Notes under the pieces: model-generated | Seen by the model: the letters and a program-made list of their open reading frames with translations, nothing else | Told to the model about the DNA's origin: nothing | Database searches by the model: none | Program-made: the position numbers and the translations under genes | Source: Vagococcus salmoninarum | GTDB lineage: Bacteria; Bacillota; Bacilli; Lactobacillales; Vagococcaceae | Direction: 5' to 3' | Assembly: GCF_003987495.1 (NCBI RefSeq) | Contig: NZ_NGJU01000017.1 | Span: 1 to 64,000 of the forward strand | Length of the DNA stretch: 64,000 nucleotides | Shown here: positions 36,507-44,708 of the stretch, in pieces | How the letters are laid out: every line of letters begins with the position of its first letter | Position numbering within the stretch: position 1 is the stretch's first letter

Positions 36507-37247
36507 TTACGTTCGTCTCCAATTCAATATATATTTTTCTAATAAAACAACGACTATGAACAGAAGGATACCTATCAGAGAAAGTAAAACGATGGGTGCA
36601 AATACTCCAGCACCATCGAATTGTGTCATCATTCGCCGACTGAAATACCCTAAGCCCGCTTGCGCCCCTAACCATTCGCCAATCGCTGCACCAATCACAC
36701 TCATCGGTACAGCTACTTTTAACCCTGAAAAGAAGGAGGGGAGTGCAGAAGGAACTTCTAATTTTAAAAAAAGTTGCCATCGAGAGGCACCCATGGATTG
36801 AAATAATTCTTTCAACTCCTTATTGGTGGACCGAAACCCATCAACAGTGCTGACTGTAATCGGAAAAAAAGTAATAATAATTGTCACAACAACTTTACTC
36901 CAAATAGAATAGCCAAACCACAGAACAAAAATTGGTGCCAAGGCAATAATCGGGATTGTCTGTAAGACAATTAATAATGGGTAAACCGCTTGTTCTAATA
37001 TTTTTGACATACTCATACCAATCGCTAAAGAAATTCCTAGTATTAAGGAAATAGTTAGACCAATGGCAATAATCGAAAAAGTAACTGGCAGGTGGTTTAA
37101 TAATAATGCCTCCCGTAACTCCCAAAGCTTCCTACCTATTTCACTTGGTGCTGGCAAGATAAACGACGTATTTAGGAACCTTGCACCGATTTCCCAGAAA
37201 AAGAATAAGACACAAATCAATACTGTCGAATAAACATAATTTCTCAT
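36507..37247 (-). CDS. thiX: ABC permease for thiamine pyrimidine precursors
   Basis: A 246-residue inner-membrane permease of the SsuC/ThiX type with about six helices and the EAA-like loop ELFQSMGASRWQLFLKLEVP. It ends with a single base before the thiY start and begins 3 bp after thiZ, so the three are tightly coupled. Confidence 0.92.
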   Translation of the reverse strand: MRNYVYSTVLICVLFFFWEIGARFLNTSFILPAPSEIGRKLWELREALLLNHLPVTFSIIAIGLTISLILGISLAIGMSMSKILEQAVYPLLIVLQTIPIIALAPIFVLWFGYSIWSKVVVTIIITFFPITVSTVDGFRSTNKELKELFQSMGASRWQLFLKLEVPSALPSFFSGLKVAVPMSVIGAAIGEWLGAQAGLGYFSRRMMTQFDGAGVFAPIVLLSLIGILLFIVVVLLEKYILNWRRT

Positions 37248-37250
37248 GTA

Positions 37251-38030
37251 CTACCCCCTCATTCGAAAACGTTCTATTAAATTGTTTTTTAGTTCAACCA
37301 CTGCTTGTTGGTCCAAATGATGTTGTTGCCTTGGTCGTTGGAGAGGCACCTCTGCCTCTTCCATTGTTGTAAACGGTGTCTCTGTAATCATTAAAATCCG
37401 ATCGGACAAAAATAACGCCTCGGAAATATCATGAGTGATGAACAAAATAGTTGCCCCTTGCTTCTCCCATTGTTGTAGTAGCCATTCTTGCATGTGTAAT
37501 CGTGTCATCGCATCAAGGGCCGAAAAGGGTTCATCTAGCAATAACACATTAGAACCTGATAAAGTAGCCCGTAAAAAGGAGACTCGTTGACGCATACCAC
37601 CGGATAGTTCATTCGGGTATTTATTTTCATACCCTTTTAGACCAAAGTCTTCTAATAACTTATCGACTTTTTCATTATCAGTATTTGTTTTCTTTTGGAG
37701 TTCTAAAGGAAGTGCCGCATTCTGTCGAATGGTTCGCCAAGGCATTAACAAGTCTTGTTGTGGCATGTAGCCTACTTTACCTAAACGCTTTTCTGTCTTT
37801 TCCCCGTTAAGAGAGATAGTGCCACTGCTTTGCTCTTCCAAGCCAGCAATCAGTCGAAAAATAGTTGATTTTCCTGAACCGCTTGCACCAACAATACTGA
37901 CAAATTCTCCTTTTTTAATCGAAAAACTGACATCTTTTAAAATAGCTCTAGCTCCGGTACTATTTGTATAATCAAAATGGACATTTTGAAACTGAAGCCC
38001 ATCTTTCTCATTGACTAATAAATAGGTCAC
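37251..38030 (-). CDS. thiZ: ABC ATPase for thiamine pyrimidine precursors
   Basis: A 259-residue SsuB/ThiZ-type ATPase with Walker A GASGSGKSTIFRLIAG, signature ELSGGMRQRVSFLRATL, Walker B VLLLDEPFSALD and switch His in FITHDISEA. It overlaps the upstream M20 gene by 4 bp. Confidence 0.93.
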   Translation of the reverse strand: MTYLLVNEKDGLQFQNVHFDYTNSTGARAILKDVSFSIKKGEFVSIVGASGSGKSTIFRLIAGLEEQSSGTISLNGEKTEKRLGKVGYMPQQDLLMPWRTIRQNAALPLELQKKTNTDNEKVDKLLEDFGLKGYENKYPNELSGGMRQRVSFLRATLSGSNVLLLDEPFSALDAMTRLHMQEWLLQQWEKQGATILFITHDISEALFLSDRILMITETPFTTMEEAEVPLQRPRQQHHLDQQAVVELKNNLIERFRMRG

Positions 38031-39349
38031 AGGGATTCATCCTTTCTATCCTTCTTTGATAAAATTATTGATTGTTCTTTTTTTTGATTGGACCACTGGT
38101 AAATAAAGTTAATCATCGTTTTTGTAAAAGATACTAATTGGTCAATAGCTAACTGTTCATTTACAGCGTGTGCGTGAAGGAAATCCCCTGGTCCATAAAT
38201 AGCTGCCGGAATGCCTGCTTCTGAGAACCATCCGCCATCTGTAACAGATGGGGAAACATCAATCGTCACATCTTCAGCGGTAACTGCTTGATGGCAATTT
38301 GATAGTAATTTAACTGCCTGATGAGTTGGATCTACTTCCAGGGAAGGAAAAATTTCCCCCTTGTCTTCAATCATCGATGTTCCTCCCCATTCAAATATCG
38401 GTGGGTTTTCTCGTAACCAGACATCAGCCTCCGCTACTTTTAAAAGATGCTCTTCAATTTCTGTGGTGACTTGTCGATGAGTTTCATCTGGATAGTAATG
38501 AACAGTAATCCACAACCGACATTCATCAGCAATAAACGCTGCATGACGGCCACCTTCGATAACTGCTGGATTAATTGTATTGATGCCCCCAGGATAGCCT
38601 TTATATTGCTTCGTTACAGCCCAATGCCGTTCAAGTTCCTGAAGACCGGCTATTAATTTCACCATTTTTTCGATTGCACTTGCCCCAAATAGTCCGCCGC
38701 CGGCATGAATCATATTTCTCCGGGTGGCATCGTGAAAAGTTTTTTTACTCTTAATGGTAATCCAGCCAGTAATGACGCCTCCTTGGCCTTGGATATGTAA
38801 GTCGCTGGTATCGACAACGAGAGCAAAATCTGCTTGATACCCTCGCTGACAACATTGTAATGTACCGGCTTCACCAACTTCTTCTCCTATGACTGATTGA
38901 AAAATCACATCACCTAAAAGAGGCATATTTTCTTCCTTTAACAACTTTAAGGCGAATAATGCACCAGCTAGTCCGCCTTTCATATCCGCCGCTCCACGAC
39001 CAATAATGTAGCCGTTCCGAATGACAGCTTTGAATGGGTCTGTCTCCCAGTTTTCCCCTGGTCTAACTTCTGCCACATCAATATGACCGTTAAGAATAAG
39101 GCTTTGATACTTGTCGGATTTTATGCCTTGATGGACACCAACTACATTAGGGTCATTGGGATACACCTCCCACATATCAATCGAGAAACCTAGAGATTCT
39201 AAATATTGTGCCACATAAGTTTGGGCTTCTGTTGTATTTCTAGCTGGCGGACCAGGGGTTTTAAATGAGATTAACTTAGCTAATAAACTTACTAACTCAT
39301 CTTGACGTTCATCTACTTGTGCCATTATTTTTTCTAGCTTACTCATCAT
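38027..39349 (-). CDS. M20-family deformylase for formylaminopyrimidine (YlmB-like)
   Basis: A 440-residue metal-dependent M20 amidohydrolase (ArgE/DapE/ACY1 group) with metal motifs NGHIDVAEVRPGENW and GRGAADMKGGLAG and the catalytic Glu in IGEEVGEAGT. In Bacillus the YlmB member removes the formyl group of N-formyl-aminomethyl-pyrimidine so that TenA can make HMP. The same gene company here (tenA, thiXYZ, TPP riboswitch) supports that role. The gene-level function is inferred from context. Confidence 0.85.
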   Translation of the reverse strand: MMSKLEKIMAQVDERQDELVSLLAKLISFKTPGPPARNTTEAQTYVAQYLESLGFSIDMWEVYPNDPNVVGVHQGIKSDKYQSLILNGHIDVAEVRPGENWETDPFKAVIRNGYIIGRGAADMKGGLAGALFALKLLKEENMPLLGDVIFQSVIGEEVGEAGTLQCCQRGYQADFALVVDTSDLHIQGQGGVITGWITIKSKKTFHDATRRNMIHAGGGLFGASAIEKMVKLIAGLQELERHWAVTKQYKGYPGGINTINPAVIEGGRHAAFIADECRLWITVHYYPDETHRQVTTEIEEHLLKVAEADVWLRENPPIFEWGGTSMIEDKGEIFPSLEVDPTHQAVKLLSNCHQAVTAEDVTIDVSPSVTDGGWFSEAGIPAAIYGPGDFLHAHAVNEQLAIDQLVSFTKTMINFIYQWSNQKKEQSIILSKKDRKDESL

Positions 39350-39472
39350 ACCTAACCTTCTTTCTCTATTTGCAACTTCGGACTACCCATTGATTAGTCG
39401 AGAAAACGATTTCATGAACTAACGTCTAAAAAACATCAGAGTTGGTCTATCATCGACAGATTTTTCTCAGTT

Positions 39473-40168
39473 TCACTGAAATGTCTCCCTTGCTAATTCT
39501 TTAACTGGCCACATCGACTCCTTTTCCGCCATTTCCCAAAACATATATTCAAAGTAACTCGTCTTAACAAATATCTCTTCAATCCTCTTTAACTCCTCTT
39601 CAGGCTTACCTTCTGTAACTTCATTTATCAATTCAATACAGTTTTCAGCCATTGCCGTGAACTCTTCAGATGAATACATCTGAACCCACTTCCCATAACA
39701 TTCATGATCCAGTGAGCCTGAGGTTTTTGCTAGCTTTTTTCCAATCCAATTGTAACTCCAAGCACAAGCAAGGACTGCTGCCACAGCATTTTCCACACCA
39801 CCAAGCTGAGCTTGGCTAATCATATAGCTTGTATAAGCAGTTGTCGTTGCTGAAGGTTTTGTTGCTTCTAGCTCCTCTTCAGAAATATTAAACATTGCTG
39901 CGTATTTTCGATGCAAATCCATTTCAAAATTCAGTGTGCCATGAAGCAAATTCGCAAAAATAGTCATTGTTTTTAAATCATTTGCCTTCGTACTCCCAAT
40001 GGCGAACACTCGTGAGTATTCGATTAAGTACAGATAATCTTGTTTCATGTAATGAATAAACTTCTCTTTAGCTAGCGTCCCCTCGCCAATTTCTCTTACA
40101 AATGGGTGAGACAAATAACTATCCCAGACAGGTTCTACAGTTTTGAATAAACGATTAGCAAACGTCAT
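39473..40168 (-). CDS. tenA: Aminopyrimidine aminohydrolase / thiaminase II
   Basis: TenA hydrolyses aminomethylpyrimidine to HMP in salvage of degraded thiamine. The protein of about 231 residues shows the conserved HPFVREIGEGTL start, YLIEYSRVFAIG, the active Cys region ACAWSYNWIGKKLA, and FWEMAEKESMW with the late Glu. I chose ATG 40168 (MTFANRLF) after AAGGAG; an upstream in-frame extension to 40255 runs through the terminator of the riboswitch and is not coding. Confidence 0.95.
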   Translation of the reverse strand: MTFANRLFKTVEPVWDSYLSHPFVREIGEGTLAKEKFIHYMKQDYLYLIEYSRVFAIGSTKANDLKTMTIFANLLHGTLNFEMDLHRKYAAMFNISEEELEATKPSATTTAYTSYMISQAQLGGVENAVAAVLACAWSYNWIGKKLAKTSGSLDHECYGKWVQMYSSEEFTAMAENCIELINEVTEGKPEEELKRIEEIFVKTSYFEYMFWEMAEKESMWPVKELARETFQ

Positions 40169-40207
40169 ACTATTACATCTCCTTTTTTCTATTTTGAATA
40201 ACGAATC

Positions 40208-40240
40208 AAAAAAACCATTCCGTAAAAAAAGGGAATGGTA
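40208..40240 (-). terminator. Riboswitch-controlled terminator before tenA
   Basis: On the minus strand ACCATTCCC and GGAATGGT form a hairpin around TTTTTTAC, followed by seven T. It lies between the TPP aptamer and tenA, so TPP binding probably promotes early termination. Confidence 0.85.
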
Positions 40241-40269
40241 GAGTAAAAGATACAATTAGACGTATCGCC

Positions 40270-40352
40270 ACCACTTCCCTACGCTAGTATGACCTAGTTC
40301 AGGTTCAAAGGGTCAAGACATGTCTTTCTCAGCAAAAAATTGCTCCCCTAGT
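40270..40352 (-). ncRNA. TPP (thiamine pyrophosphate) riboswitch
   Basis: The minus strand carries the THI-box: GGGGAGC at the 5' side, GCTGAGA, then ACCCTTTGAACCTGA and the closing GCGTAGGGAAGT. These are the universally conserved TPP aptamer blocks in the right order. It controls the tenA operon by the terminator downstream. Confidence 0.96.
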
Positions 40353-40673
40353 GATTCAAGTATTCAATTAGCCCCATTATAATCACAGGTCTTTGTGATT
40401 GTCAAACATCTCGCGTCTCCAACTTAGTTATTTATTTTAAAGGACTTCGCTAAACTTTCCACTGTTACTATCCTTTTAACGTAGTAACTTTTCCTTATTT
40501 GACCTTATTATCCTCCTGTCACTAATAAACCTAATTGCGTTATTTTTAACAAGTGTTTTTAACATCGAATGATTGCTGTAGCTATTTCCTGCCATCTATT
40601 TGAGGAACTTATTTCGACCAACTATATTTTTCAAAAAAATAACTTTCTCCCACAAATACACTACCTTTATTCG

Positions 40674-40702
40674 TTGACAACGCTCTCATTTCTTGTTAAA
40701 GT
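40674..40702 (+). promoter_or_regulatory. Promoter of the kdgT leader RNA
   Basis: A perfect TTGACA (40674-40679), a 17-base spacer and TAAAGT (40697-40702). The predicted start near 40709 coincides with the left arm of a long inverted repeat. Bases 40380-40670 show no gene. Confidence 0.65.
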
Positions 40703-40708
40703 AATGGC

Positions 40709-41066
40709 GTTAAGCAAGTACGTTTCATTAATTAAATAAAATAAATTGGCACTCCATTTTTGAGCGGGAACTCAAAAATGAAGCCTTGAAAAATCAGCCT
40801 CTACTGACTAATCAAGTTGCCAATAAGCTAGCCCAGGGCTAGTAATTCTATTGTACTCAATTTTAAGTATTGGCGCTACTCTCACTTAGCCTTTTACCTT
40901 TAAAAGCGAGGCTTCTTTGAGCACCTCAAAAAATAGAATTATTCTGAATGTGTCACACCATCTTTTAAGATGGAAAAGTTCTGAACTTGTTGATAGCGAT
41001 ATTAGACATCCGGTCTGATATCGCTATTTTTTATATGTCATTAATGAATTAACGTGCTTGCTTAAT
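40709..41066 (+). ncRNA. Structured leader or independent RNA before the C4-acid operon
   Basis: No frame is coding here, but structure is dense. The outer arms GTTAAGCAAG (40709) and CTTGCTTAAT (41057) are inverted repeats. A strong hairpin CATTTTTGAG/CTCAAAAATG is at about 40757-40782. CTAGCCC/GGGCTAG follows near 40830, and a terminator near 40997-41036. I do not recognise an Rfam-type motif; it is not tmRNA, RNase P RNA or a T-box. It may sense a sugar acid for the kdgT operon, or be an unrelated small RNA. Confidence 0.5.
40997..41036 (+). terminator. Terminator inside the kdgT leader
   Basis: TAGCGATAT and ATATCGCTA pair around a loop containing TCCGG, followed by TTTTTTAT. It lies about 95 bp before kdgT and could attenuate the operon. 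Confidence 0.8.
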
Positions 41067-41131
41067 CTTGACTATCGTCCCTCTTAACCACTTGTTTTGT
41101 TCCTTTAATTTGAATCTTTGGAGGAATGATA

Positions 41132-42118
41132 ATGAATATCTTACGAACAATCAAAAAAGTTCCTGGAGGTATGATGGTGATTCCCCTTTTAATGGGAGCC
41201 TTAATCAATACTTTTTTACCTCACTTTTTCGCCTTAGGTGGATTTACCGAAGCACTTTTCAAAACGGGTGCTACCGCTCTTTTAGGCGCTTTTCTCTTTT
41301 GTAGTGGCGCTCAGATTAATCTTAAGGAAGCTGGGACCTCTTTGTATAAAGGGCTTGTTTTATTAGTCTGTAAAGTCTTAATTGGAGCCACTTTAGGAAT
41401 TATTGTTAACCATTTTTTTGGTCTTCAAGGCGTCTTAGGTCTTTCCCCTTTAGCTATAATCGCAGCTTTGACAAATAGTAACGGTGGCTTATATGCTGCC
41501 TTAGCAGGTGAGTATGGCGAATCCACCGATGTTGGTGTGACTTCGGTGATCGCCTTAAACGATGGGCCTTTCTTTACTTTAATTGCTTTTGGGGCCACTG
41601 GTATTGCTGAAATTCCTCTAACAGCCTTATTAGCGGCGATTACTCCGATTATGATTGGCTTAATTTTAGGTAATATCGATCATGAGCTCCGAGAATTTCT
41701 AGCACCAGGAGCGAGTCTTTTGATTCCTTTTTTTGCCTTTCCTTTAGGGGCTGGTTTGCATTTGAACCAACTCCTTTCTGCTGGTCCATCAGGGATCTTA
41801 TTAGGTGTGGCTTGTACGGTAATTACTGGTGGGATGTGCTACTTCGTGTATAAATTACTTGGTTTTAACTTTCCTGCCATTGGCGCAGCCATCGGCACCA
41901 CAGCTGGCAACGCGATTGGCACACCGGCAGCTGTGGCTTTGATTGACGAAACCTTCGCAGAAGTTGCTAGCCAAGCCACTGCAGAAGTTGCTAGCCAAGC
42001 CACTGCACAAGTGGCAGCGGCAATTATCGTTACAGCACTCTTATGTCCCTTGCTTGTTAGTCTCTTGGACCGTCTCGAAAAGCCTAAGAATCAAAAGGAG
42101 GTCATGTTCCATGACTAA
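41132..42118 (+). CDS. KdgT-family 2-keto-3-deoxygluconate/sugar-acid permease
   Basis: A 328-residue carrier with about ten membrane helices. The N terminus IKKVPGGMMVIPLLMGALIN and NSNGGLYAAL motifs are typical of KdgT proton symporters. In this operon, with a C4-acid kinase and PdxA2, the substrate is more likely a threonate or erythronate than KDG. I chose ATG 41132, since an ATG at 41126 touches the GGAGGA site. Residues near 276-291 contain an in-frame duplication of AEVASQAT. Confidence 0.88.
   Translation: MNILRTIKKVPGGMMVIPLLMGALINTFLPHFFALGGFTEALFKTGATALLGAFLFCSGAQINLKEAGTSLYKGLVLLVCKVLIGATLGIIVNHFFGLQGVLGLSPLAIIAALTNSNGGLYAALAGEYGESTDVGVTSVIALNDGPFFTLIAFGATGIAEIPLTALLAAITPIMIGLILGNIDHELREFLAPGASLLIPFFAFPLGAGLHLNQLLSAGPSGILLGVACTVITGGMCYFVYKLLGFNFPAIGAAIGTTAGNAIGTPAAVALIDETFAEVASQATAEVASQATAQVAAAIIVTALLCPLLVSLLDRLEKPKNQKEVMFHD
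41957..42004 (+). repeat. 24-bp tandem repeat inside the kdgT-type gene
   Basis: Two identical 24-base units in a row (41957-41980 and 41981-42004) encode AEVASQAT twice, followed by a partly similar third unit AQVAAAII. The reading frame is kept. Confidence 0.95.
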
Positions 42119-43322
42119 TCGCTATTTAATTATTGCTGATGATTTAACCGGTGCTAATGATACCGGTGTTCAACTAACGAAACGTAATCTTAGGACAACG
42201 GTTCACTTGACTGCTACTGGAACGCCCTTCCAGTCCGCTTTAGTTTTAGACACCGAATCCCGGACTTTGCCACCGGCTGTAGCTTATCAGCAAGTTAAAG
42301 AGCTGACCCAAGTTCTCTTAGCTAACCAACACTTCGACTTAGTTTACAAAAAAGTCGATTCCACTTTACGAGGAAATATTGCTATTGAAATCAAAGCCCT
42401 CTGTGAGACTTACAAGCCTGAACGGATTATCTTTGCACCGGCCTTACCTAAGAGTAAACGAATCACTTATCAAGGGATTCAGCACTTAAACGGCCTGCCA
42501 TTAATGCAAACAGCCTTTGCCCATGACCCTCTGACTCCCCTATGGACTGACCACCTTTCGACCTTACTAGCTAGTGTCTTTTCGGAAAAAATCAGCCACT
42601 ATCAAACAACTGACCTGACTTCTGATTTAAACTTAACTGATGCCTTTATTCATAGCTTTGATATTACAAGTCAAAGCCATTTAAAAACCTTAGCCACTCT
42701 TGTATTATCTTCACCCCTCAGAACTCTTTACGTCGGTTCTGCTGGCTTAGCGGAAGCCCTTTTTACCGCTCTCGTGCCACCTTTGCCAACTTTAGCTGTT
42801 GTAGGCAGTCTTAGTCAAGTCAGCCTCGCTCAAATGACTTACGCAGAAATGCAAGGGATAGCTGTGATTAGTATTCCTCCCAAAGATTTACTAAAGGCTG
42901 AAACAATCCCTTATTACCAAGAACTTCTCCTCGACAAACTTCAAAACTATCAAGACGTGATTTTAACGGTCAGTCGGACACCGGCAGACTACGAGCAAAC
43001 CTTAGACTTTTTCGCCAGCCAACAAGAGTTTGACCCTATGAAAATTAGCCACATTGTCAAAGACACCTTAGCCACGATAACTAAGAGAGTCATAACTGAA
43101 GCGACTTTAGCTGGTCTTTTGTTAAGTGGTGGTGATACAGCCATTGCTGTGATTCAAGCCTTAGCTGGCACTGGCTGCTTGATTGTCGAAGAACTAAGTC
43201 CTGGTATTGTGAAATCTCACTTAGTCGGTGGTCCCCATGCTGGCCTGCCTTTAGTGACTAAAGCTGGGGCTTTCGGTAATCACCGAGCACTCTATCACAG
43301 TTTGCAAAAACTGAAGGAATAG
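42111..43322 (+). CDS. Four-carbon acid sugar kinase (DUF1537; D-threonate/erythronate kinase type)
   Basis: A 403-residue kinase of the DUF1537 family. The N-terminal substrate motif IADDLTGANDTGVQL and YKKVDSTLRGN are clear, and LLSGGDTAIAVIQALAG near residue 345 is the ATP-binding glycine-rich motif. The family phosphorylates D-threonate, D-erythronate and related acids at C4. The ATG at 42111 follows AAGGAGG and overlaps the permease stop by 8 bp. The following PdxA2-like gene is its known partner in DHAP-forming pathways. Confidence 0.9.
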   Translation: MTNRYLIIADDLTGANDTGVQLTKRNLRTTVHLTATGTPFQSALVLDTESRTLPPAVAYQQVKELTQVLLANQHFDLVYKKVDSTLRGNIAIEIKALCETYKPERIIFAPALPKSKRITYQGIQHLNGLPLMQTAFAHDPLTPLWTDHLSTLLASVFSEKISHYQTTDLTSDLNLTDAFIHSFDITSQSHLKTLATLVLSSPLRTLYVGSAGLAEALFTALVPPLPTLAVVGSLSQVSLAQMTYAEMQGIAVISIPPKDLLKAETIPYYQELLLDKLQNYQDVILTVSRTPADYEQTLDFFASQQEFDPMKISHIVKDTLATITKRVITEATLAGLLLSGGDTAIAVIQALAGTGCLIVEELSPGIVKSHLVGGPHAGLPLVTKAGAFGNHRALYHSLQKLKE

Positions 43323-43332
43323 GAGGTTGAGG

Positions 43333-44310
43333 ATGTCATACTTAGGCATTACTATGGGCGACCCTGCCGGAATCGGTCCAGAAGTAACAGTAAAAGCGCT
43401 CCTTAAAGAGCCGACTTATCTTGATACTACTGTCATTTTTGGCAGCCCTCAGATCATAGCCCATTACGCTCAGTTACTGAATAGTCCTTATAAGGTTCAT
43501 TCTCTGACTTCTTTAGTTGATGTCAAAAAAGGTGCCATCAACGTCTACAATGTTTTAGATTTAGCTATTTCCCAGATTCCTCTTGGGAAAGTCAGTGCCC
43601 TAGCAGGGAACGCCGCCTATCACTACCTTGCCACAGCAATTGCTTTTGCCTCTAAAGGGGACATCGACTCAATCGTCACCGCCCCTCTAAACAAAGCCGC
43701 CTTACACTTAGGCGGTCATCTCTATGACGGTCATACTGAAATTCTCGCTAAATTAACTGAGACTGCCACATACACGATGATGCTCTGGAGTGAGAAATTC
43801 TCTGTCGTTCACGTTTCCACCCACGTCTCTTTAGCCCATGCCTGTCAGCTAGTTACTAGAACTAGGATCGAAGAATGCATTGCCTTAGCCCATGAGGCGA
43901 TGTTACGTTTAGGCATCTCCCAGCCTAAAATCGGCGTTGCTGGCCTTAATCCTCACAGTGGCGAAGGTGGACTCTTTGGTCACGAAGATCAGCGGGAAAT
44001 CCAACCGGCCATTATCGCTAAAAGACAAGCTGGTTTTGAAGTGACAGGCCCTTTGCCACCTGACACGGTCTTTTTAAAAGCACTGAAAAAAGAATACGAT
44101 GTCGTCATTGCCATGTACCACGACCAAGGTCATATTCCGATGAAATTACTTGCCTTTGATGAGGGGGTTAATGTGACTTTAGGCTTACCAATTATTCGGA
44201 CGTCTGTCGATCATGGCACAGCTTTCAATATCGCTGGTCAAGGGATTGCTAATGAACGCTCCATGTTAACGGCAATTAAGTTGGCAGAACGTTTAACAAC
44301 GAACATTTAA
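43333..44310 (+). CDS. pdxA2: PdxA2-like 4-phospho-D-threonate/erythronate dehydrogenase
   Basis: A 325-residue PdxA-family NAD-dependent oxidative decarboxylase with GITMGDPAGIGPEV at the N terminus, metal-binding His in YDGHTEIL and MYHDQGHIPMKLLAF. No other vitamin B6 genes are near and a DUF1537 kinase precedes it, which indicates PdxA2 rather than B6 synthesis. Its product would be dihydroxyacetone phosphate. ATG 43333 lies six bases after AGGAGG. A terminator follows. Confidence 0.9.
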   Translation: MSYLGITMGDPAGIGPEVTVKALLKEPTYLDTTVIFGSPQIIAHYAQLLNSPYKVHSLTSLVDVKKGAINVYNVLDLAISQIPLGKVSALAGNAAYHYLATAIAFASKGDIDSIVTAPLNKAALHLGGHLYDGHTEILAKLTETATYTMMLWSEKFSVVHVSTHVSLAHACQLVTRTRIEECIALAHEAMLRLGISQPKIGVAGLNPHSGEGGLFGHEDQREIQPAIIAKRQAGFEVTGPLPPDTVFLKALKKEYDVVIAMYHDQGHIPMKLLAFDEGVNVTLGLPIIRTSVDHGTAFNIAGQGIANERSMLTAIKLAERLTTNI

Positions 44311-44316
44311 GGGATT

Positions 44317-44353
44317 GGAAAAAGCCAGTCAACTTAGACTGGCTTTTTATTTT
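44317..44353. terminator. Terminator shared by the C4-acid operon and the PTS regulator unit
   Basis: AAAAAGCCAGTC and GACTGGCTTTTT form a strong hairpin with A and T runs on both sides, placed between convergent transcription units. Confidence 0.88.
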
Positions 44354-44364
44354 AATCAGACTGT

Positions 44365-44706
44365 TTAAAGTAAGTCGTTTAAGACTGAGCGATAATGCTC
44401 TAACTCTGTATTAGATAATAAATCAGGTTTCTCACCTTGGTAATCTTTTAGTAAATTCAGAAACCAATGAGAGACATTTTGAAAGTCATACACCGACATC
44501 TTATACTTCAATGAATTAACTAACAGGACTGCCTCAGAAATCCGGTCATCAGCGATGTACTCTAGTAACAAGTCCATTCTGGAAACCGTCGTTCCTTCCT
44601 CACTTTGGATTTCACCTAGGGATTCTGAAGAAATCTTCTTTTTAAAGAGTATGCCAATCCCTTCACCCATTAACTTTATTTGTCGCATAATAAAATCATT
44701 TTCCAT
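44365..44706 (-). CDS. DUF6483-like small protein
   Basis: A 113-residue soluble helical protein. MENDFIMRQIKLMGEGIGIL resembles the DUF6483 family of Firmicutes. It starts 3 bp after the end of the PRD regulator gene and shares its transcript. Function unknown. The assignment is by recall of the N-terminal pattern and is moderate. Confidence 0.6.
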   Translation of the reverse strand: MENDFIMRQIKLMGEGIGILFKKKISSESLGEIQSEEGTTVSRMDLLLEYIADDRISEAVLLVNSLKYKMSVYDFQNVSHWFLNLLKDYQGEKPDLLSNTELEHYRSVLNDLL

Positions 44707-44708
44707 TT

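Noticed and set aside
40168-40255. Longer N terminus for TenA
   Set aside because: The extension reads through the riboswitch terminator; ATG 40168 has a strong AAGGAG.
40709-41066. Inverted-repeat stretch as tmRNA, RNase P RNA or T-box
   Set aside because: None of the invariant sequences of those RNAs (for example GAGGAAAGTCC, the tag frame or AGGGTGG) are present.
41957-42004. Tandem repeat as a CRISPR-like element
   Set aside because: Only two units, no spacer and in frame inside a carrier gene.
43333-44310. PdxA as a vitamin B6 synthesis enzyme
   Set aside because: No other B6 genes, and the partner DUF1537 kinase and carrier indicate C4-acid breakdown.
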